Assembly: GCF_020515695.1 (NCBI RefSeq)
Contig: NZ_JAIWJA010000002.1
Coordinates: forward strand, 682,001-746,000
Direction: 5' to 3'
DNA length: 64,000 nucleotides
DNA from: Pseudomonas sp. MWU16-30317
GTDB lineage: Bacteria > Pseudomonadota > Gammaproteobacteria > Pseudomonadales > Pseudomonadaceae
Shown: piece by piece, positions 1-10,036 of the stretch
Layout: every line of letters begins with the position of its first letter
How positions within the stretch are numbered: position 1 is the stretch's first letter
Position numbers and translations under genes: made by a program
Notes under the pieces: generated by a model
The model's input: the letters and a program-made list of their open reading frames with translations, nothing else
Database searches by the model: none
Told to the model about the DNA's origin: nothing

Positions 1-922
1 GGGTGAACCCGAGAATGCCGTTGAGCGGCGTGCGGATCTCATGGCTCATGTTGGCCAGGAACTCCGACTTGATGCGGCTGGCTTCAAGCGCCTCTTTGCG
101 GGCCATGTCGAGCTCGATGTTCTGGATCTCGATGGTTTCGAGGTTCTGGCGGACGTCTTCGGTGGCTTGGTCGATACTGTGCTGGAGTTCCGACTGAGCG
201 TCCTGCAGGGTCTCGGCCATGCGGTTGATACCGGCGCCGAGTTCGTCCAGCTCGTGACTGCCGAGGGGCGGCAGGCGGTTTTCCAGGTTGCCATCCTTGA
301 GCTGCGCCACCGCCTGGCGGATGCGCGCGATGGGGGCGCTGATGCCATGGCTCAGGCGCAGTGCCAGCAGGCCGGTCAGCAGCAGGGCGCCCGCCATCAG
401 CACTACGGTCATGAACAGGATGCGATAGCCGCGCAGCAGGGTGCCGCTGTGGGAAATTTCGATCTCGACCCAGCCCAGCAGCCGGTCCGCTTCGCCCGGG
501 ACGGCATCGCCCGCCAGGTCGCGATGGCGGCCGTATACCGGTTGCAGATAGCGGGTGGCGTCGTTGCCACTGACTTGTAGCTGGCGTTGGCCGCTACCCT
601 CGGGCTCGGGGTTGAGCATGCTCGGCCCGGCGTGGGCCATGGGGCGCTTGTCGGCATCGAGGAACGCCACCGAACGCACATCGGCCTGTTCCAGCGCCTG
701 CGCGGCGATGCGCTCGAGCCAGGCGTCGTCGTGCTTGATCAGCGCCGGGGCCACCAGCGGGGCCAGTTGCTCGGTGAGCAAGGCGCCGCGGCGCAGCAGG
801 TTGTTCTGCAGCTGATCCTGCTGTTGCCAGGCAAAGTAGCCCCCCAGCAGCACCGCCATCAGCGCCGCTGGCAGCAGGGCCAGCAACATCACTCGGCTCT
901 TGAGCCCCAATTTGTTCAGCAC
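1..922 (-). CDS. gacS: GacS/BarA hybrid sensor kinase, N-terminal part (cut by window edge)
   Basis: Reading the minus strand from a GTG at 922 gives an open frame that runs off the left edge. It starts with a short cytoplasmic stretch and a membrane helix (about residues 10-32). A periplasmic part follows, including the conserved [11 protein letters not shown] stretch, then a second membrane helix (about 165-190), a HAMP linker, and the start of the HisKA domain with the phospho-acceptor H-box [15 protein letters not shown]. This is the layout of GacS, the membrane kinase that phosphorylates GacA and so drives small-RNA control of secondary metabolism. Position beside cysM-rlmD-relA agrees with other Pseudomonas. 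The kinase core, receiver and Hpt domains lie outside the window. The GTG start is my choice; no better ATG precedes the first helix. Confidence 0.9.
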   Translation of the reverse strand, partial: MLNKLGLKSRVMLLALLPAALMAVLLGGYFAWQQQDQLQNNLLRRGALLTEQLAPLVAPALIKHDDAWLERIAAQALEQADVRSVAFLDADKRPMAHAGPSMLNPEPEGSGQRQLQVSGNDATRYLQPVYGRHRDLAGDAVPGEADRLLGWVEIEISHSGTLLRGYRILFMTVVLMAGALLLTGLLALRLSHGISAPIARIRQAVAQLKDGNLENRLPPLGSHELDELGAGINRMAETLQDAQSELQHSIDQATEDVRQNLETIEIQNIELDMARKEALEASRIKSEFLANMSHEIRTPLNGILGFT

Positions 923-1010
923 AGCACTCTCCACCATGGCCCATGCGGTGAAAAATACCCCGAGAAGCGCCGCTGCGCACCCACTAACTCATGCGCAAGT
1001 GGAGTCCAGG

Positions 1011-1090
1011 CGGGAGCGGGCTGTGCCCGCGAAGGCGTCCGACCTGACACCGCGCCACCCGTATTCGCAGGCAGAGCCCGCTGCCACAGG
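1011..1090. repeat. REP pair (REPIN-like) between gacS and the response regulator
   Basis: Two inverted REP copies face each other: a GGGAGCGGGCTGTGCCCGCG core at 1012-1031 and the complementary GCAGAGCCCGCTGCC form at about 1071-1085. This is the usual Pseudomonas REPIN arrangement in an intergenic gap. Confidence 0.75.
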
Positions 1091-1171
1091 GATAACCCCG
1101 GGCAAACGTTGCTTGCCCATCCCTGTTGTTTAAACAATAATTCAGCAAATGAGAACCAACAGCAGAAGCCA

Positions 1172-1927
1172 ATGAATCCCGCTCCGCTTGGCCCCCCCTC
1201 CATTCTTGCCGTTGAAGACGATCCGGTCCTCGGTGCCTTCGTGCACGATCAGCTCGGCCGTTGCGGCTTCGAGGTGACCTGGTGCCGCGATGGCAGAATC
1301 GCCCTCGACATGGTGCGTAGCAACGCCTACGACGTGGTGCTCATGGACGTGCTGTTGCCTGGCATGAACGGCCTCGATGTACTCGGCCACCTGCGCGAGC
1401 ACTCGGCCACGCCGGTGATCCTCATGTCGGCGCTGGGGGCCGAGGCCGATCGCATCAACGGTTTTCGCCGTGGGGCCGATGATTATCTGCCCAAGCCGTT
1501 CAGCGTCGATGAGTTGCATGTCCGGGTCGAGGCGATTCTGCGCCGCGTGGCCATGGAGCGCCGCCATCAACCACCGCTGCCCGCCGCCCCGGTCGATGCC
1601 TTGACCTTCGACGAGCAGCGCACGGATGTCTGTCACGAGGGCCGCTGGGCCGGGTTTACGCCCAGCGAGTATCGGCTGCTCGAAACCTTGCACCGCAGCG
1701 ATGAAGAAGTCCTGACCAAGGCCTTCCTCTATCAGCACGTGCTGCAGCGCGGCTATGCCCAGCACGATCGCAGCCTGGACATGCACGTCAGCCAGATCCG
1801 CCGCAAGCTCAAGGCCATCGGCTACGAGGCGCGGGCGGTGCGTACCGTGTGGGGGCGCGGTTATACCTTGAGTGCTGCCTCCAGCACGACGAGCGCGATG
1901 CCGAACGCCTACCATGCGCTCGGTTGA
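1172..1927 (+). CDS. OmpR-family two-component response regulator
   Basis: 251 residues. An N-terminal receiver domain (about 10-125) has the acidic pair EDD near the start, the phospho-acceptor Asp in DVVLMDVLLPGMNG and the conserved Lys in YLPKPF. A C-terminal winged-helix DNA-binding domain (about 145-240) has the TPSEYRLLETL and RSLDMHVSQIRRKL signatures. The ATG at 1172 places the start just before the receiver fold. The kinase gene overlaps its last 14 bases, so the two are surely co-transcribed. The stimulus is unknown. The closest formal resemblance is to CpxR/RstA-like regulators, but I would not assign a name. Confidence 0.92.
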   Translation: MNPAPLGPPSILAVEDDPVLGAFVHDQLGRCGFEVTWCRDGRIALDMVRSNAYDVVLMDVLLPGMNGLDVLGHLREHSATPVILMSALGAEADRINGFRRGADDYLPKPFSVDELHVRVEAILRRVAMERRHQPPLPAAPVDALTFDEQRTDVCHEGRWAGFTPSEYRLLETLHRSDEEVLTKAFLYQHVLQRGYAQHDRSLDMHVSQIRRKLKAIGYEARAVRTVWGRGYTLSAASSTTSAMPNAYHALG

Positions 1928-3284
1928 TCTGCCCTACCGCCACTCGCTGTTCTGGAAGCTGGCGGGGCTGCTGATCGCGTTCTGCTTGCTGATGATCTGG
2001 CTGAGCTGGTCATGGGGGCGCTATATCGAGACCCGGAACGCCTATCTGTCCAATGAGGCGCGCCAGACCCTGAGCGGCTATGCCGAGCAGGCCGAGCACG
2101 CCTGGCAGCAGGGGGGGCGGTATGCCCTCGATGCGTGGCTGCTGAAAGTGCGTGAGCGCGAACGTGGCTGGGTGGCCGTGGTCGGCCCGAACCTGCAATC
2201 GTTGAGCAGTCAGCCATTGAGCGATGCCGACATGCAGCGCATGACCTTCTTGCGCGGGCTGGACTGGCCGACCAGCCGTCGGGCCAAAGCAGCGCCCTGG
2301 ATGAAGGTGCCATTCCCCGATACACCCTCCGCCGGCATGCTGGTGATCGAGTTGCCCGAGCGCTTTGTGCCCGGCGGCTATTTGCTGTTGTGGCAATTAC
2401 TGACCAACGGCCTGGCGCCTGCGCTGTTGACCTTGCTGCTGTGCGTGGGCCTGTATCGCATGCTGGTGGTGCCGCTCAATCAATTGCGCGAGCAGGCCAA
2501 GGCTTGGCGCGCCGATCAACTCGGCACCCGCCTGCCGATCGAAGTGGCGCGCCGCCACGATGAATTGGGTGAGCTGGGGCGGGCCTTCGATCAGATGTCC
2601 GAGCGCCTGCAGACGACGGTGCAATTCCAGCAACAAGTGCTGCGCGACCTGTCCCACGAGTTGCGCACGCCCCTGAGCCGACTGCGGGTGGCCTGCGAAA
2701 CCGAAAACGAGCTCGAGGCCATGCGCCAGCGCCTGAGCCGTGAGGTCGACGGCATGCAGCGGCTGGTGGAAGACACCCTGCAACTGGCCTGGCTGGACAC
2801 CGAGCGGGCGCCCATGGCGCGCGAGCCGATTCAGGTGCAGGCGTTGTGGGAGATGATCGCCGAAGATGCCTGCTTCGAGAGCGCCTGGCCCATGGCGCAA
2901 CTGCAGTGCCAGGTGGGCGCCGACTGCTGGGTCGAGGGCAATCTCAACAGCCTGGCGCAGGCCCTGGAAAACATTCTGCGCAATGCCATCCGCCATTCAC
3001 CGGCCGGCGGCATCGTGACCTTCGGCGGCCACCTGGAAAACGGTCGCTGGCACCTATGGCTGGAGGATCAGGGCGGCGGTGTCGCCGAAACCGACCTGCA
3101 ACGCATTTTCGCGCCCTTCACCCGCCTTGATGGTTCGCGGCCCGGTGACGGCGGTTTCGGCCTGGGCTTGAGCATCGCGCGCAACGCCCTGTTGCGCCAG
3201 GGCGGCGCGCTCTGGGCACACAACGGCACGCGGGGGCTGCGCCTGAACCTGTGCCTGGCGGCTGCTTATAACGTACCGGCATAA
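1914..3284 (+). CDS. Two-component sensor histidine kinase
   Basis: 456 residues, partner of the regulator it overlaps. A first membrane helix (about 13-36), a periplasmic sensor of roughly 120 residues and a second helix (about 158-180) are followed by HAMP, a HisKA H-box LRDLSHELRTPLSRLR, and the HATPase domain with the N-box NILRNAIRHSPAGG and G-boxes DQGGGV and GFGLGLSIA. The ATG at 1914 starts MRSVDLPYRHSLFWKL, just before the first helix, and is preferred over upstream in-frame codons. The layout matches CpxA-like envelope sensors, but the periplasmic part is not distinctive enough to name a signal. Confidence 0.92.
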   Translation: MRSVDLPYRHSLFWKLAGLLIAFCLLMIWLSWSWGRYIETRNAYLSNEARQTLSGYAEQAEHAWQQGGRYALDAWLLKVRERERGWVAVVGPNLQSLSSQPLSDADMQRMTFLRGLDWPTSRRAKAAPWMKVPFPDTPSAGMLVIELPERFVPGGYLLLWQLLTNGLAPALLTLLLCVGLYRMLVVPLNQLREQAKAWRADQLGTRLPIEVARRHDELGELGRAFDQMSERLQTTVQFQQQVLRDLSHELRTPLSRLRVACETENELEAMRQRLSREVDGMQRLVEDTLQLAWLDTERAPMAREPIQVQALWEMIAEDACFESAWPMAQLQCQVGADCWVEGNLNSLAQALENILRNAIRHSPAGGIVTFGGHLENGRWHLWLEDQGGGVAETDLQRIFAPFTRLDGSRPGDGGFGLGLSIARNALLRQGGALWAHNGTRGLRLNLCLAAAYNVPA

Positions 3285-3364
3285 CCCCCGCACTTTGCGT
3301 GATATGGGCTGCGCACGTTTGCCGGTATGATAGGCGCCCCCGCAGTCTGGATTGCGAATTCGCC

Positions 3365-4267
3365 ATGACCCTGCAGTATCCCACTATCGCCGATTGCGTC
3401 GGCAACACGCCGCTGGTTCGTCTGCAACGACTGTCCGGCGTCACCAGCAACACCCTTCTGCTGAAGCTGGAAGGCAATAACCCGGCTGGTTCGGTCAAGG
3501 ACCGCCCGGCGCTGTCGATGATCACCCGCGCCGAGGGCCGTGGCCAGATCCAGCCCGGCGATACCCTGATCGAGGCGACCTCCGGCAACACCGGTATCGC
3601 CCTGGCGATGGCGGCGGCCATCAAGGGTTACAAGATGATCCTGATCATGCCGGACAACTCCACGGCTGAGCGCAAAGCGGCCATGACCGCCTATGGCGCC
3701 GAGTTGATTCTGGTCACCCGTGAGCAAGGCATGGAAGGCGCTCGCGACCTGGCTGAACGCATGCAGGCCGAAGGCCGCGGCAAGGTGCTGGATCAGTTCG
3801 CCAACGGCGACAACCCCGAGGCGCACTACCGCAGCACCGGCCCTGAGATCTGGCAGCAAACGGGTGGCAGCATTACTCATTTCGTCAGCTCCATGGGCAC
3901 CACCGGTACCATCATGGGTACCTCGCGTTACCTCAAGGAACAAAATCCCCAGGTACAGATCGTCGGTCTGCAGCCAATGGAGGGCTCGGCCATCCCCGGT
4001 ATCCGTCGCTGGCCGACCGAATACCTGCCAAAGATCTATCACGCCGAGCGCGTCGATCGGATCGTCGACATGGCCCAGAGCGAAGCCGAGGACATGACCC
4101 GTCGCCTCGCCCGCGAAGAGGGCATTTTCTGCGGCGTGTCTTCCGGTGGTGCGGTGGCGGCGATGTTGCGTCTGTCCCGTGAAGTTGAAAACGCGGTGAT
4201 CGTCGCGATTATTTGCGACCGCGGCGACCGATACCTGTCGAGCGGCATTTTCGATGCGCCCAACTGA
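3365..4267 (+). CDS. cysM: Cysteine synthase B (O-acetylserine sulfhydrylase)
   Basis: 300 residues, the usual CysM length. A PLP-dependent fold type II enzyme that makes cysteine from O-acetylserine and sulfide or thiosulfate. Visible marks are the PLP lysine in [15 protein letters not shown] (about residue 42), the phosphate-binding [10 protein letters not shown] loop, and the GVSSGGAV loop near the end. The start at 3365 gives the standard [21 protein letters not shown] terminus. Its stop overlaps the start of rlmD (TGATG), so the two are translationally coupled. Confidence 0.97.
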   Translation: MTLQYPTIADCVGNTPLVRLQRLSGVTSNTLLLKLEGNNPAGSVKDRPALSMITRAEGRGQIQPGDTLIEATSGNTGIALAMAAAIKGYKMILIMPDNSTAERKAAMTAYGAELILVTREQGMEGARDLAERMQAEGRGKVLDQFANGDNPEAHYRSTGPEIWQQTGGSITHFVSSMGTTGTIMGTSRYLKEQNPQVQIVGLQPMEGSAIPGIRRWPTEYLPKIYHAERVDRIVDMAQSEAEDMTRRLAREEGIFCGVSSGGAVAAMLRLSREVENAVIVAIICDRGDRYLSSGIFDAPN

Positions 4268-5619
4268 TGGCTAAAAAAAGCACGGGCCTGCGATTTCAGC
4301 CGGCCGGCGGCAGTCGCGCCCCGCAAGTCCCCACAGGCAAGAAGCAGCGCCTGACGCTCGAGCGCCTGAGCAACGACGGCCGTGGCATTGCCTTTATCGA
4401 CGGGCGCACGTGGTTCGTCTCTGGTGCGCTGGAAGGCGAAGAGGTGGAGGCGCGGGTGCTCAACACCCATGGCAAAGTGGTCGAGGCGCGCAGCGAAAAA
4501 GTCCTCAAGGCCAATCCGCAACGCCGCCTGGCGCCCTGCGCGCGGGCCGATATCTGCGGTGGCTGCAATGTCCAGCACATGCCCCACGCCGATCAGCTAG
4601 CCTTGAAGCAACGGATGCTTGCCGAGCAACTTTCCCGTATTGCCGGCGTCGAACCCGACGCCTGGGCGGCGCCGCTCACGGGGCCGGAGTTCGGCTATCG
4701 GCGGCGTGCACGGGTGGCTGTGCGCTGGGAGCCAAAAACCCGTCAGTTGCAAGTAGGGTTTCGTGCCACTGCCAGCCAGGACATCGTCGCCATTGACGAT
4801 TGCAGCGTGCTGGTACAGCCCTTGCAGCGTATTTTCAATGAGTTACCGGCGTTACTGCGTTCGTTCGCCAAGCCGCAAGTACTGGGTCACGTCGAACTGT
4901 TCAGCGGGACGGCCTTGGCGGTGATGGTCCGCCATGTGGCGCCGTTGGCCGAAGCCGATCAGCAGGTGTTGCAGGAGTTTTGCCAGCGCCATGACGCGCA
5001 GCTGTGGCTGCAGGGCGAAGATCGCCCCCAGCCCGTCGACCCGCAGGCGCGCCTGGGCTTCACGTTGCAGCCCTGGCAGCTGGAACTGGCCTATCGGCCG
5101 GGGGATTTCGTTCAGGTCAACGAGGCGGTCAACACCGCCATGATCCAGCAGGCGCTGGAGTGGTTGGCCCCAGGCAATCAGGAGCGGGTGCTGGATCTGT
5201 TTTGCGGGCTGGGCAACTTTGCCTTGCCATTGGCCACCCTGGCGCGCGAAGTGATCGCGGTCGAGGGTGTCGACGCCATGGTGGAAAGGGCGGCGCAGAA
5301 TGCCGTCAGTAACAATTTGCAAAATGTTGGCTTCTATCAGGCCGACCTGTCCCAACCGCTGGCAACGGCGGCCTGGGCGACCCAGGGCTTCGAGGCGATC
5401 CTGCTCGATCCACCCCGTGATGGCGCATTCGAAATTGTGCGTAATATCAAGGCCTTGGGGGCAAAGCGGGTGGTGTATGTGTCCTGCAATCCGGCGACTC
5501 TGGCCCGCGATACGGTCGAGTTGCTCAAGCAGGGGTACAAGTTAAAACGTGCCGGGATCCTCGATATGTTTCCGCAGACCGCACATGTCGAGGCCATGGC
5601 GTTATTTGAAGCGAGCTAG
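4267..5619 (+). CDS. rlmD: 23S rRNA (uracil-1939 C5) methyltransferase RlmD
   Basis: 450 residues. A TRAM RNA-binding domain (about 20-80) is followed by the iron-sulfur cluster cysteines ([10 protein letters not shown] at about 90-101, plus a later Cys near 180) and a SAM-dependent methyltransferase domain with [14 protein letters not shown]. The catalytic Cys lies in [12 protein letters not shown]. It methylates U1939 of 23S rRNA. The start ATG overlaps the cysM stop codon. The order cysM-rlmD-relA is conserved in Pseudomonas. Confidence 0.96.
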   Translation: MAKKSTGLRFQPAGGSRAPQVPTGKKQRLTLERLSNDGRGIAFIDGRTWFVSGALEGEEVEARVLNTHGKVVEARSEKVLKANPQRRLAPCARADICGGCNVQHMPHADQLALKQRMLAEQLSRIAGVEPDAWAAPLTGPEFGYRRRARVAVRWEPKTRQLQVGFRATASQDIVAIDDCSVLVQPLQRIFNELPALLRSFAKPQVLGHVELFSGTALAVMVRHVAPLAEADQQVLQEFCQRHDAQLWLQGEDRPQPVDPQARLGFTLQPWQLELAYRPGDFVQVNEAVNTAMIQQALEWLAPGNQERVLDLFCGLGNFALPLATLAREVIAVEGVDAMVERAAQNAVSNNLQNVGFYQADLSQPLATAAWATQGFEAILLDPPRDGAFEIVRNIKALGAKRVVYVSCNPATLARDTVELLKQGYKLKRAGILDMFPQTAHVEAMALFEAS

Positions 5620-5733
5620 GATGCTCGTCTAATCCGTTTGGCGTGCGAATGCCTGGTCCCTGCCTGAGCCTGGCAGGGGCCAAAGCCAGCGACAGTTGAT
5701 GCCCCCCGAGGGCGTCGTAGGGAAGGTAACAAG

Positions 5734-7977
5734 ATGGTACAGGTGAGAGCGAACCAGCCGATCAACACCGACGGCAGTATCAATCTCGACGCGTGGCTCG
5801 ATCATATCGTCACCGTTGATCTGGCGCTCGACCGCGAAGCCTTGAAAAAGGCCTGCGAGTTCGCCCATCAGGCGGAGTTGAACGGTAATGCGGCCAAGCA
5901 TTCTTGGGCCGATGGCACCGCGTGTTTCCAGGCTGGGCTCGAGATCGCGGAAATTCTCGCCGATCTCAAGCTCGATCAGGACTCCTTGGTGGCGGCGGTG
6001 GTTTATCGCGCTGTGCGCGAAGGCAAGGCGACCCTTGAAGAGGTCACCGAGCTGTTCGGCGCCACGGTCGGCAAACTGGTCGACGGCGTGCTGCGCATGG
6101 CTGCCATCAGCGCCAGCCTCAGCCCGCGCCAGTCGTTGGTGCTGGGCTCGCAGGTGCAGGTCGAAAACCTGCGCAAGATGCTCGTGGCCATGGTCGACGA
6201 TGTGCGCGTGGCCTTGATCAAACTGGCCGAGCGTACGTGCGCGATTCGTGCGGTCAAAAGCGCCGACGACGAAAAACGCAACCGCGTGGCGCGCGAGGTA
6301 TTCGATATTTATGCGCCGCTGGCCCATCGTCTGGGCATCGGCCATATCAAGTGGGAGCTGGAGGACCTGTCCTTCCGCTACCTGGAGCCTGAGCAGTACA
6401 AGCAGATCGCCAAGTTGCTGCACGAGCGCCGGCTCGACCGTGAGCGCTTCATCAGCGACGTCATGGGCCAGTTGCACAACGAGTTGCTCGACACCGGGGT
6501 CAAGGCCGACATCAGCGGCCGCGCCAAGCATATCTATTCCATCTGGCGCAAAATGCAGCGCAAGGGCCTGGAATTCAGCCAGATCTACGACGTGCGCGCG
6601 GTGCGCGTGCTGGTCCCGGAAATGCGCGACTGCTACACCGCGCTGGGGATCGTGCACACCTTGTGGCGGCATATTCCCAAGGAGTTCGACGATTACATCG
6701 CCAACCCCAAGGAAAACGGCTATCGGTCGCTGCACACAGCGGTGATCGGCCCGGAAGGCAAGGTCCTCGAGGTACAGATCCGCACCCATGCCATGCACGA
6801 AGAGGCCGAGCTTGGCGTCTGTGCGCACTGGCGCTACAAGGGCACCGACGTCAAGTCCGGCTCCAATCATTACGAAGAAAAGATCTCCTGGCTGCGTCAG
6901 GTGCTCGAATGGCACGAAGAGCTGGGCGATATCGGCGGCCTGGCCGAACAGCTGCGGGTCGATATCGAGCCGGATCGGGTCTACGTGTTCACCCCCGACG
7001 GCCACGCCATCGACTTGCCCAAAGGCGCTACGCCGCTGGACTTCGCCTACCGGGTGCACACCGAAATCGGTCACAACTGCCGGGGCGCGAAGATCAACGG
7101 CCGCATCGTGCCGCTCAACTACAGCCTCAATACCGGCGAGCAGGTCGAGATCATCACCAGCAAGCACGGTACGCCGAGCCGCGACTGGCTGAACTCCAAC
7201 CTGGGCTACGTCACCACCTCGCGGGCGCGGGCCAAGATCGTCCATTGGTTCAAGTTGCAGGCTCGCGATCAGAACGTGGCGGCCGGCAAGAACCTGCTCG
7301 AGCGCGAACTGAGTCGCCTCGATCTACCACAAGTGGACTACGAGCGTCTGGCTGAAAAAGCCAACATGCGCACCGCCGAGGACATGTACGCCGCATTGGG
7401 CGCCGGCGATCTGCGCCTGACCCAGCTCGTCAACCTGGCCCAGCAACTGGTGGAGCCGGAGCGCGGTACCGAGCAGCTGGAGCTGATCCCGCGCAAGGCC
7501 ACTGGCTACAAGCCGGGCAAGCGCGGCGATATCCAGATCCAGGGCGTGGGCAATCTGTTGACGCAAATGGCCGGCTGCTGCCAGCCGTTGCCAGGCGACG
7601 CGATCGTGGGCTATATCACCCAGGGCCGCGGCGTGAGCATTCACCGTCAGGACTGTGCCTCGGTGCTACAGCTGGGCGGCCGCGAGCCGGAGCGCATCAT
7701 CCAGGTCAGTTGGGGGCCGATCCCGGTCCTCACCTACCCGGTGGATATCATCATCCGTGCCTACGACCGCTCCGGACTGCTGCGCGACGTCTCTCAGGTA
7801 TTGCTCAACGAGCGCATCAACGTGCTGGCGGTCAATACCCGCTCGAACAAGGAAGACAACACCGCGCTCATGTCGCTGACCATCGAGATCCCCGGCCTGG
7901 AGGCCCTCGGGCGCTTGCTGGGGCGCATATCGCAGTTGCCGAATATCATCGAGACGCGGCGTAATCGTACGCCTTGA
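5734..7977 (+). CDS. relA: GTP pyrophosphokinase RelA, (p)ppGpp synthetase I
   Basis: 747 residues. The ribosome-associated alarmone synthetase of the stringent response. Domains in order: a degenerate HD hydrolase domain (about 30-190; the SpoT-type HD is replaced by VYRAVREGK, as is normal for RelA), a synthetase domain (about 230-350, GRAKHIYSIWRKM and YDVRAVRVLV), a TGS domain (about 400-465, DRVYVFTPDGHAIDLPKGAT), and a C-terminal zinc-finger/ACT part with the CCQPLPGD cysteine motif. A GGAAGGT ribosome site precedes the ATG. It stands 114 bases after rlmD and may have its own promoter. Confidence 0.97.
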   Translation: MVQVRANQPINTDGSINLDAWLDHIVTVDLALDREALKKACEFAHQAELNGNAAKHSWADGTACFQAGLEIAEILADLKLDQDSLVAAVVYRAVREGKATLEEVTELFGATVGKLVDGVLRMAAISASLSPRQSLVLGSQVQVENLRKMLVAMVDDVRVALIKLAERTCAIRAVKSADDEKRNRVAREVFDIYAPLAHRLGIGHIKWELEDLSFRYLEPEQYKQIAKLLHERRLDRERFISDVMGQLHNELLDTGVKADISGRAKHIYSIWRKMQRKGLEFSQIYDVRAVRVLVPEMRDCYTALGIVHTLWRHIPKEFDDYIANPKENGYRSLHTAVIGPEGKVLEVQIRTHAMHEEAELGVCAHWRYKGTDVKSGSNHYEEKISWLRQVLEWHEELGDIGGLAEQLRVDIEPDRVYVFTPDGHAIDLPKGATPLDFAYRVHTEIGHNCRGAKINGRIVPLNYSLNTGEQVEIITSKHGTPSRDWLNSNLGYVTTSRARAKIVHWFKLQARDQNVAAGKNLLERELSRLDLPQVDYERLAEKANMRTAEDMYAALGAGDLRLTQLVNLAQQLVEPERGTEQLELIPRKATGYKPGKRGDIQIQGVGNLLTQMAGCCQPLPGDAIVGYITQGRGVSIHRQDCASVLQLGGREPERIIQVSWGPIPVLTYPVDIIIRAYDRSGLLRDVSQVLLNERINVLAVNTRSNKEDNTALMSLTIEIPGLEALGRLLGRISQLPNIIETRRNRTP

Positions 7978-7998
7978 ACATTCAGCCAGGCTTGCGGG

Positions 7999-8070
7999 CC
8001 TCATCGCGAGCAAGCTTTGCCGCCACAGGCGTACGTCCTGCAGGCGCAAAGGCTTGCCAGCGAAGAGGCC
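7999..8070. repeat. REP pair between relA and mazG
   Basis: Inverted REP-like halves (TCGCGAGCAAGCTTTGCCG and GCAAAGGCTTGCCAGCGA) fill most of the short gap between relA and mazG. Confidence 0.7.
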
Positions 8071-8095
8071 GGGCCTGCCAGCCCCGAGACAGTTG

Positions 8096-8929
8096 ATGTA
8101 CACACTCCAAGACTTGCTCACTCTCATGGCCCGCCTGCGTGATCCGCAGCATGGCTGCCCGTGGGATATCAAGCAGACCTACGCCAGCATCGTGCCCCAC
8201 ACCCTTGAAGAAGCCTACGAGGTCGCTGATGCCATCGAGCGCGGCGATCTCGACCACTTGCAGGGTGAGCTCGGTGACCTGCTGTTCCAGGTGGTCTACT
8301 ACAGCCAGCTGGCGCGCGAAGAAGGGCGCTTTGAGTTCGCCGGCGTGGTCGATGGCATTACCCGCAAGTTGATCCGCCGCCATCCCCATGTATTTCCCAC
8401 GGGCGATCTCTACGCGCCGCCAGACATGCCGCGCCTGAGCGAAGAGCAGGTCAAGCAGCGCTGGGAAGAGATCAAGGCCGAGGAGCGCGCCGAGGCTGCC
8501 AAGGCCCCGGAGCAGTTGTCATTGCTCGACGACGTGCCCGCCACCTTGCCGGCGCTGTCCCGCGCCGCCAAACTGCAGAAGCGCGCGGCGGGCGTCGGTT
8601 TCGACTGGCCCGCGGCGTTGCCGGTGGTGGACAAGGTCCGCGAAGAACTCGATGAAGTCCTCGAAGCCATGGCCAGCGGCGATCAAGCGGCCATCAGCGA
8701 CGAGCTTGGCGACTTGCTGTTCAGCGTGGTCAATCTGGCGCGGCACCTCAAGGTCGACCCCGAAAACGCCCTGCGCGGCGCCAACCGCAAATTCGAGCGA
8801 CGCTTTCGTTTTATCGAACAGGCATTGCGCGACACCCACCGTCCCATTGAAGATTGCACCCTTGAGGATTTGGACGCTCTGTGGGGCGAAGCCAAACGTC
8901 AGGAACACAACCTGCCCAGCTGTGGCTGA
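8096..8929 (+). CDS. mazG: Nucleoside triphosphate pyrophosphohydrolase MazG
   Basis: 277 residues. A house-cleaning NTP pyrophosphatase with two tandem MazG domains. The first (about 1-125) carries EEAYEVADAIERGD and ELGDLLFQVVYY. The second (about 165-265) has EELDEVLEAMASGD and ELGDLLFSVVNLARH, giving the EExxE and ExxD metal-binding pattern. In E. coli MazG lowers ppGpp under starvation, so its place beside relA is meaningful. The start MYTLQDLLTLMARLRD at 8096 is the standard N terminus. Confidence 0.96.
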   Translation: MYTLQDLLTLMARLRDPQHGCPWDIKQTYASIVPHTLEEAYEVADAIERGDLDHLQGELGDLLFQVVYYSQLAREEGRFEFAGVVDGITRKLIRRHPHVFPTGDLYAPPDMPRLSEEQVKQRWEEIKAEERAEAAKAPEQLSLLDDVPATLPALSRAAKLQKRAAGVGFDWPAALPVVDKVREELDEVLEAMASGDQAAISDELGDLLFSVVNLARHLKVDPENALRGANRKFERRFRFIEQALRDTHRPIEDCTLEDLDALWGEAKRQEHNLPSCG

Positions 8930-8955
8930 GCCGTTGCATAAGTGAGCGAGCACCC

Positions 8956-9495
8956 ATGAGCCTTTCCCTGCGCGACCAATTGTTGAAAGCCGGTCTGGTC
9001 AACCAGAAGCAAGTCAAGCAAGTCACCAAAGAGAAGCAAAAGCAGAAACGTCTGGAGAACAAAGGCCAGGTCGAGGTCGATGACAGCCAGCAACGTGCGG
9101 CCCAGGAGGCCATGGCCGAGAAGGTCAAGCGCGATCAGGAGCTCAACCGTCAGCAACAGGAAAAGGCCGAGCAAAAGGCCCGTGCGGCGCAGGTCAAGCA
9201 GTTGATCGAAGCTTCACGCTTGCCCAAACTGACCACCGAGGACTATTTCAACTTCGTCGACGACAAGAAGGTCAAGCGCCTGTCGGTCAACACGTTGATG
9301 CGCAGCAAGCTGAGTAGTGGTTCGCTGGCGATCGTCAGCCATGGTGGTGGCTATGAGGTGATTCCGCGCGAGGCCGCGCTGAAGATCCAGGAGCGCGATC
9401 CGCATCGGATTCTGCTGCTCAACACCCAGGTCGAAGAGCCGGCTGAAGATGATCCGTACGCGGCTTACAAGATTCCGGACGATCTGATGTGGTGA
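8956..9495 (+). CDS. DUF2058 family protein (YaiL-like)
   Basis: 179 residues, beginning MSLSLRDQLLKAGLVNQKQ. The first half is a highly charged Lys/Gln/Glu-rich helix (about 20-95), probably coiled coil. The second half (about 100-179) holds the conserved LTTEDYFNFVDDKKVKRL and AIVSHGGGYEVIPREAA motifs of DUF2058. The function is unknown; a nucleoid or ribosome-linked role has been guessed for relatives but nothing here shows it. It follows mazG closely and ends at a strong terminator. Confidence 0.9.
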   Translation: MSLSLRDQLLKAGLVNQKQVKQVTKEKQKQKRLENKGQVEVDDSQQRAAQEAMAEKVKRDQELNRQQQEKAEQKARAAQVKQLIEASRLPKLTTEDYFNFVDDKKVKRLSVNTLMRSKLSSGSLAIVSHGGGYEVIPREAALKIQERDPHRILLLNTQVEEPAEDDPYAAYKIPDDLMW

Positions 9496-9519
9496 GTCGA
9501 TAATCCAAAGCCCGTTAAC

Positions 9520-9551
9520 AGACAAAACCCCGCATTGGCGGGGTTTTGTCT
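9520..9551. terminator. Rho-independent terminator after the DUF2058 gene
   Basis: Inverted repeat AGACAAAACCCCGC / GCGGGGTTTTGTCT with a short ATTG loop and T-rich arms. It can act in both directions and separates the plus-strand block from the minus-strand small gene. Confidence 0.88.
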
Positions 9552-9573
9552 GGCTGGGGCCGCTTTTGCAAGC

Positions 9574-9759
9574 TTATGACAGCTGACTACGTTGCGCCTC
9601 GAGTTTCTCGAGTTCTTGCTTGTAGCTCAGCGCGTCACGTTCATCATGGAACATGCCGACCAGCAAATCCTGTTGGTGTACGTCCCAGATGCGCACGCCA
9701 TGGGCAATGGCTTCGTGGGACATGTGGGAATCATCGCGTTCACTTACTTTTACTGTCAT
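9574..9759 (-). CDS. Small conserved hypothetical protein
   Basis: 61 residues, MTVKVSERDDSHMSHEAIAH at the start. The frame is compact, starts with an ATG preceded by a GGAG-like site, and has a sensible mix of charged residues with a short C-terminal helix (EELEKLEAQRSQLS region). I recognise the type as a small protein recurrent beside this locus in Pseudomonas but know no function. It has no signal peptide or membrane segment. Confidence 0.65.
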   Translation of the reverse strand: MTVKVSERDDSHMSHEAIAHGVRIWDVHQQDLLVGMFHDERDALSYKQELEKLEAQRSQLS

Positions 9760-9996
9760 TCTGCAAACTCCAGTTTTGAGATCTGCATCGGAGAAGTGGT
9801 GCAGTGGCTCTGTTATAGAATTGGTTAGGATCCTAAGTAAACTGATTTTTTCGGTTCACTTTCATGGCAGAAAATTCACGATCGCTGTAGCCCGCATGAT
9901 TCAAGGTCTGTGGCGTTTTGTCGCAGGTAAAAATCGAACATGAAAGAAAATTCATAGTTCGCAAGTGAACGCGATGGCCCGTCTTCCGACAATAAA

Positions 9997-10019
9997 AAAC
10001 CCCGCAGCTGGCGGGGTTT
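9997..10019. terminator. Terminator downstream of the DUF3108 gene
   Basis: AAACCCCGC / GCGGGGTTT stem with an AGCTG loop, preceded by an A-run on the plus strand (T-run for minus-strand transcripts). It lies just after the minus-strand purM-purN-DUF3108 unit. Confidence 0.85.
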
Positions 10020-10036
10020 GATCAGCAGGGGCAGGC

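Noticed and set aside
1011..1090. GacA-binding site upstream of a regulatory RNA in the gacS region
   Set aside because: No TGTAAG-N6-CTTACA motif was found; the structure is a REP pair.
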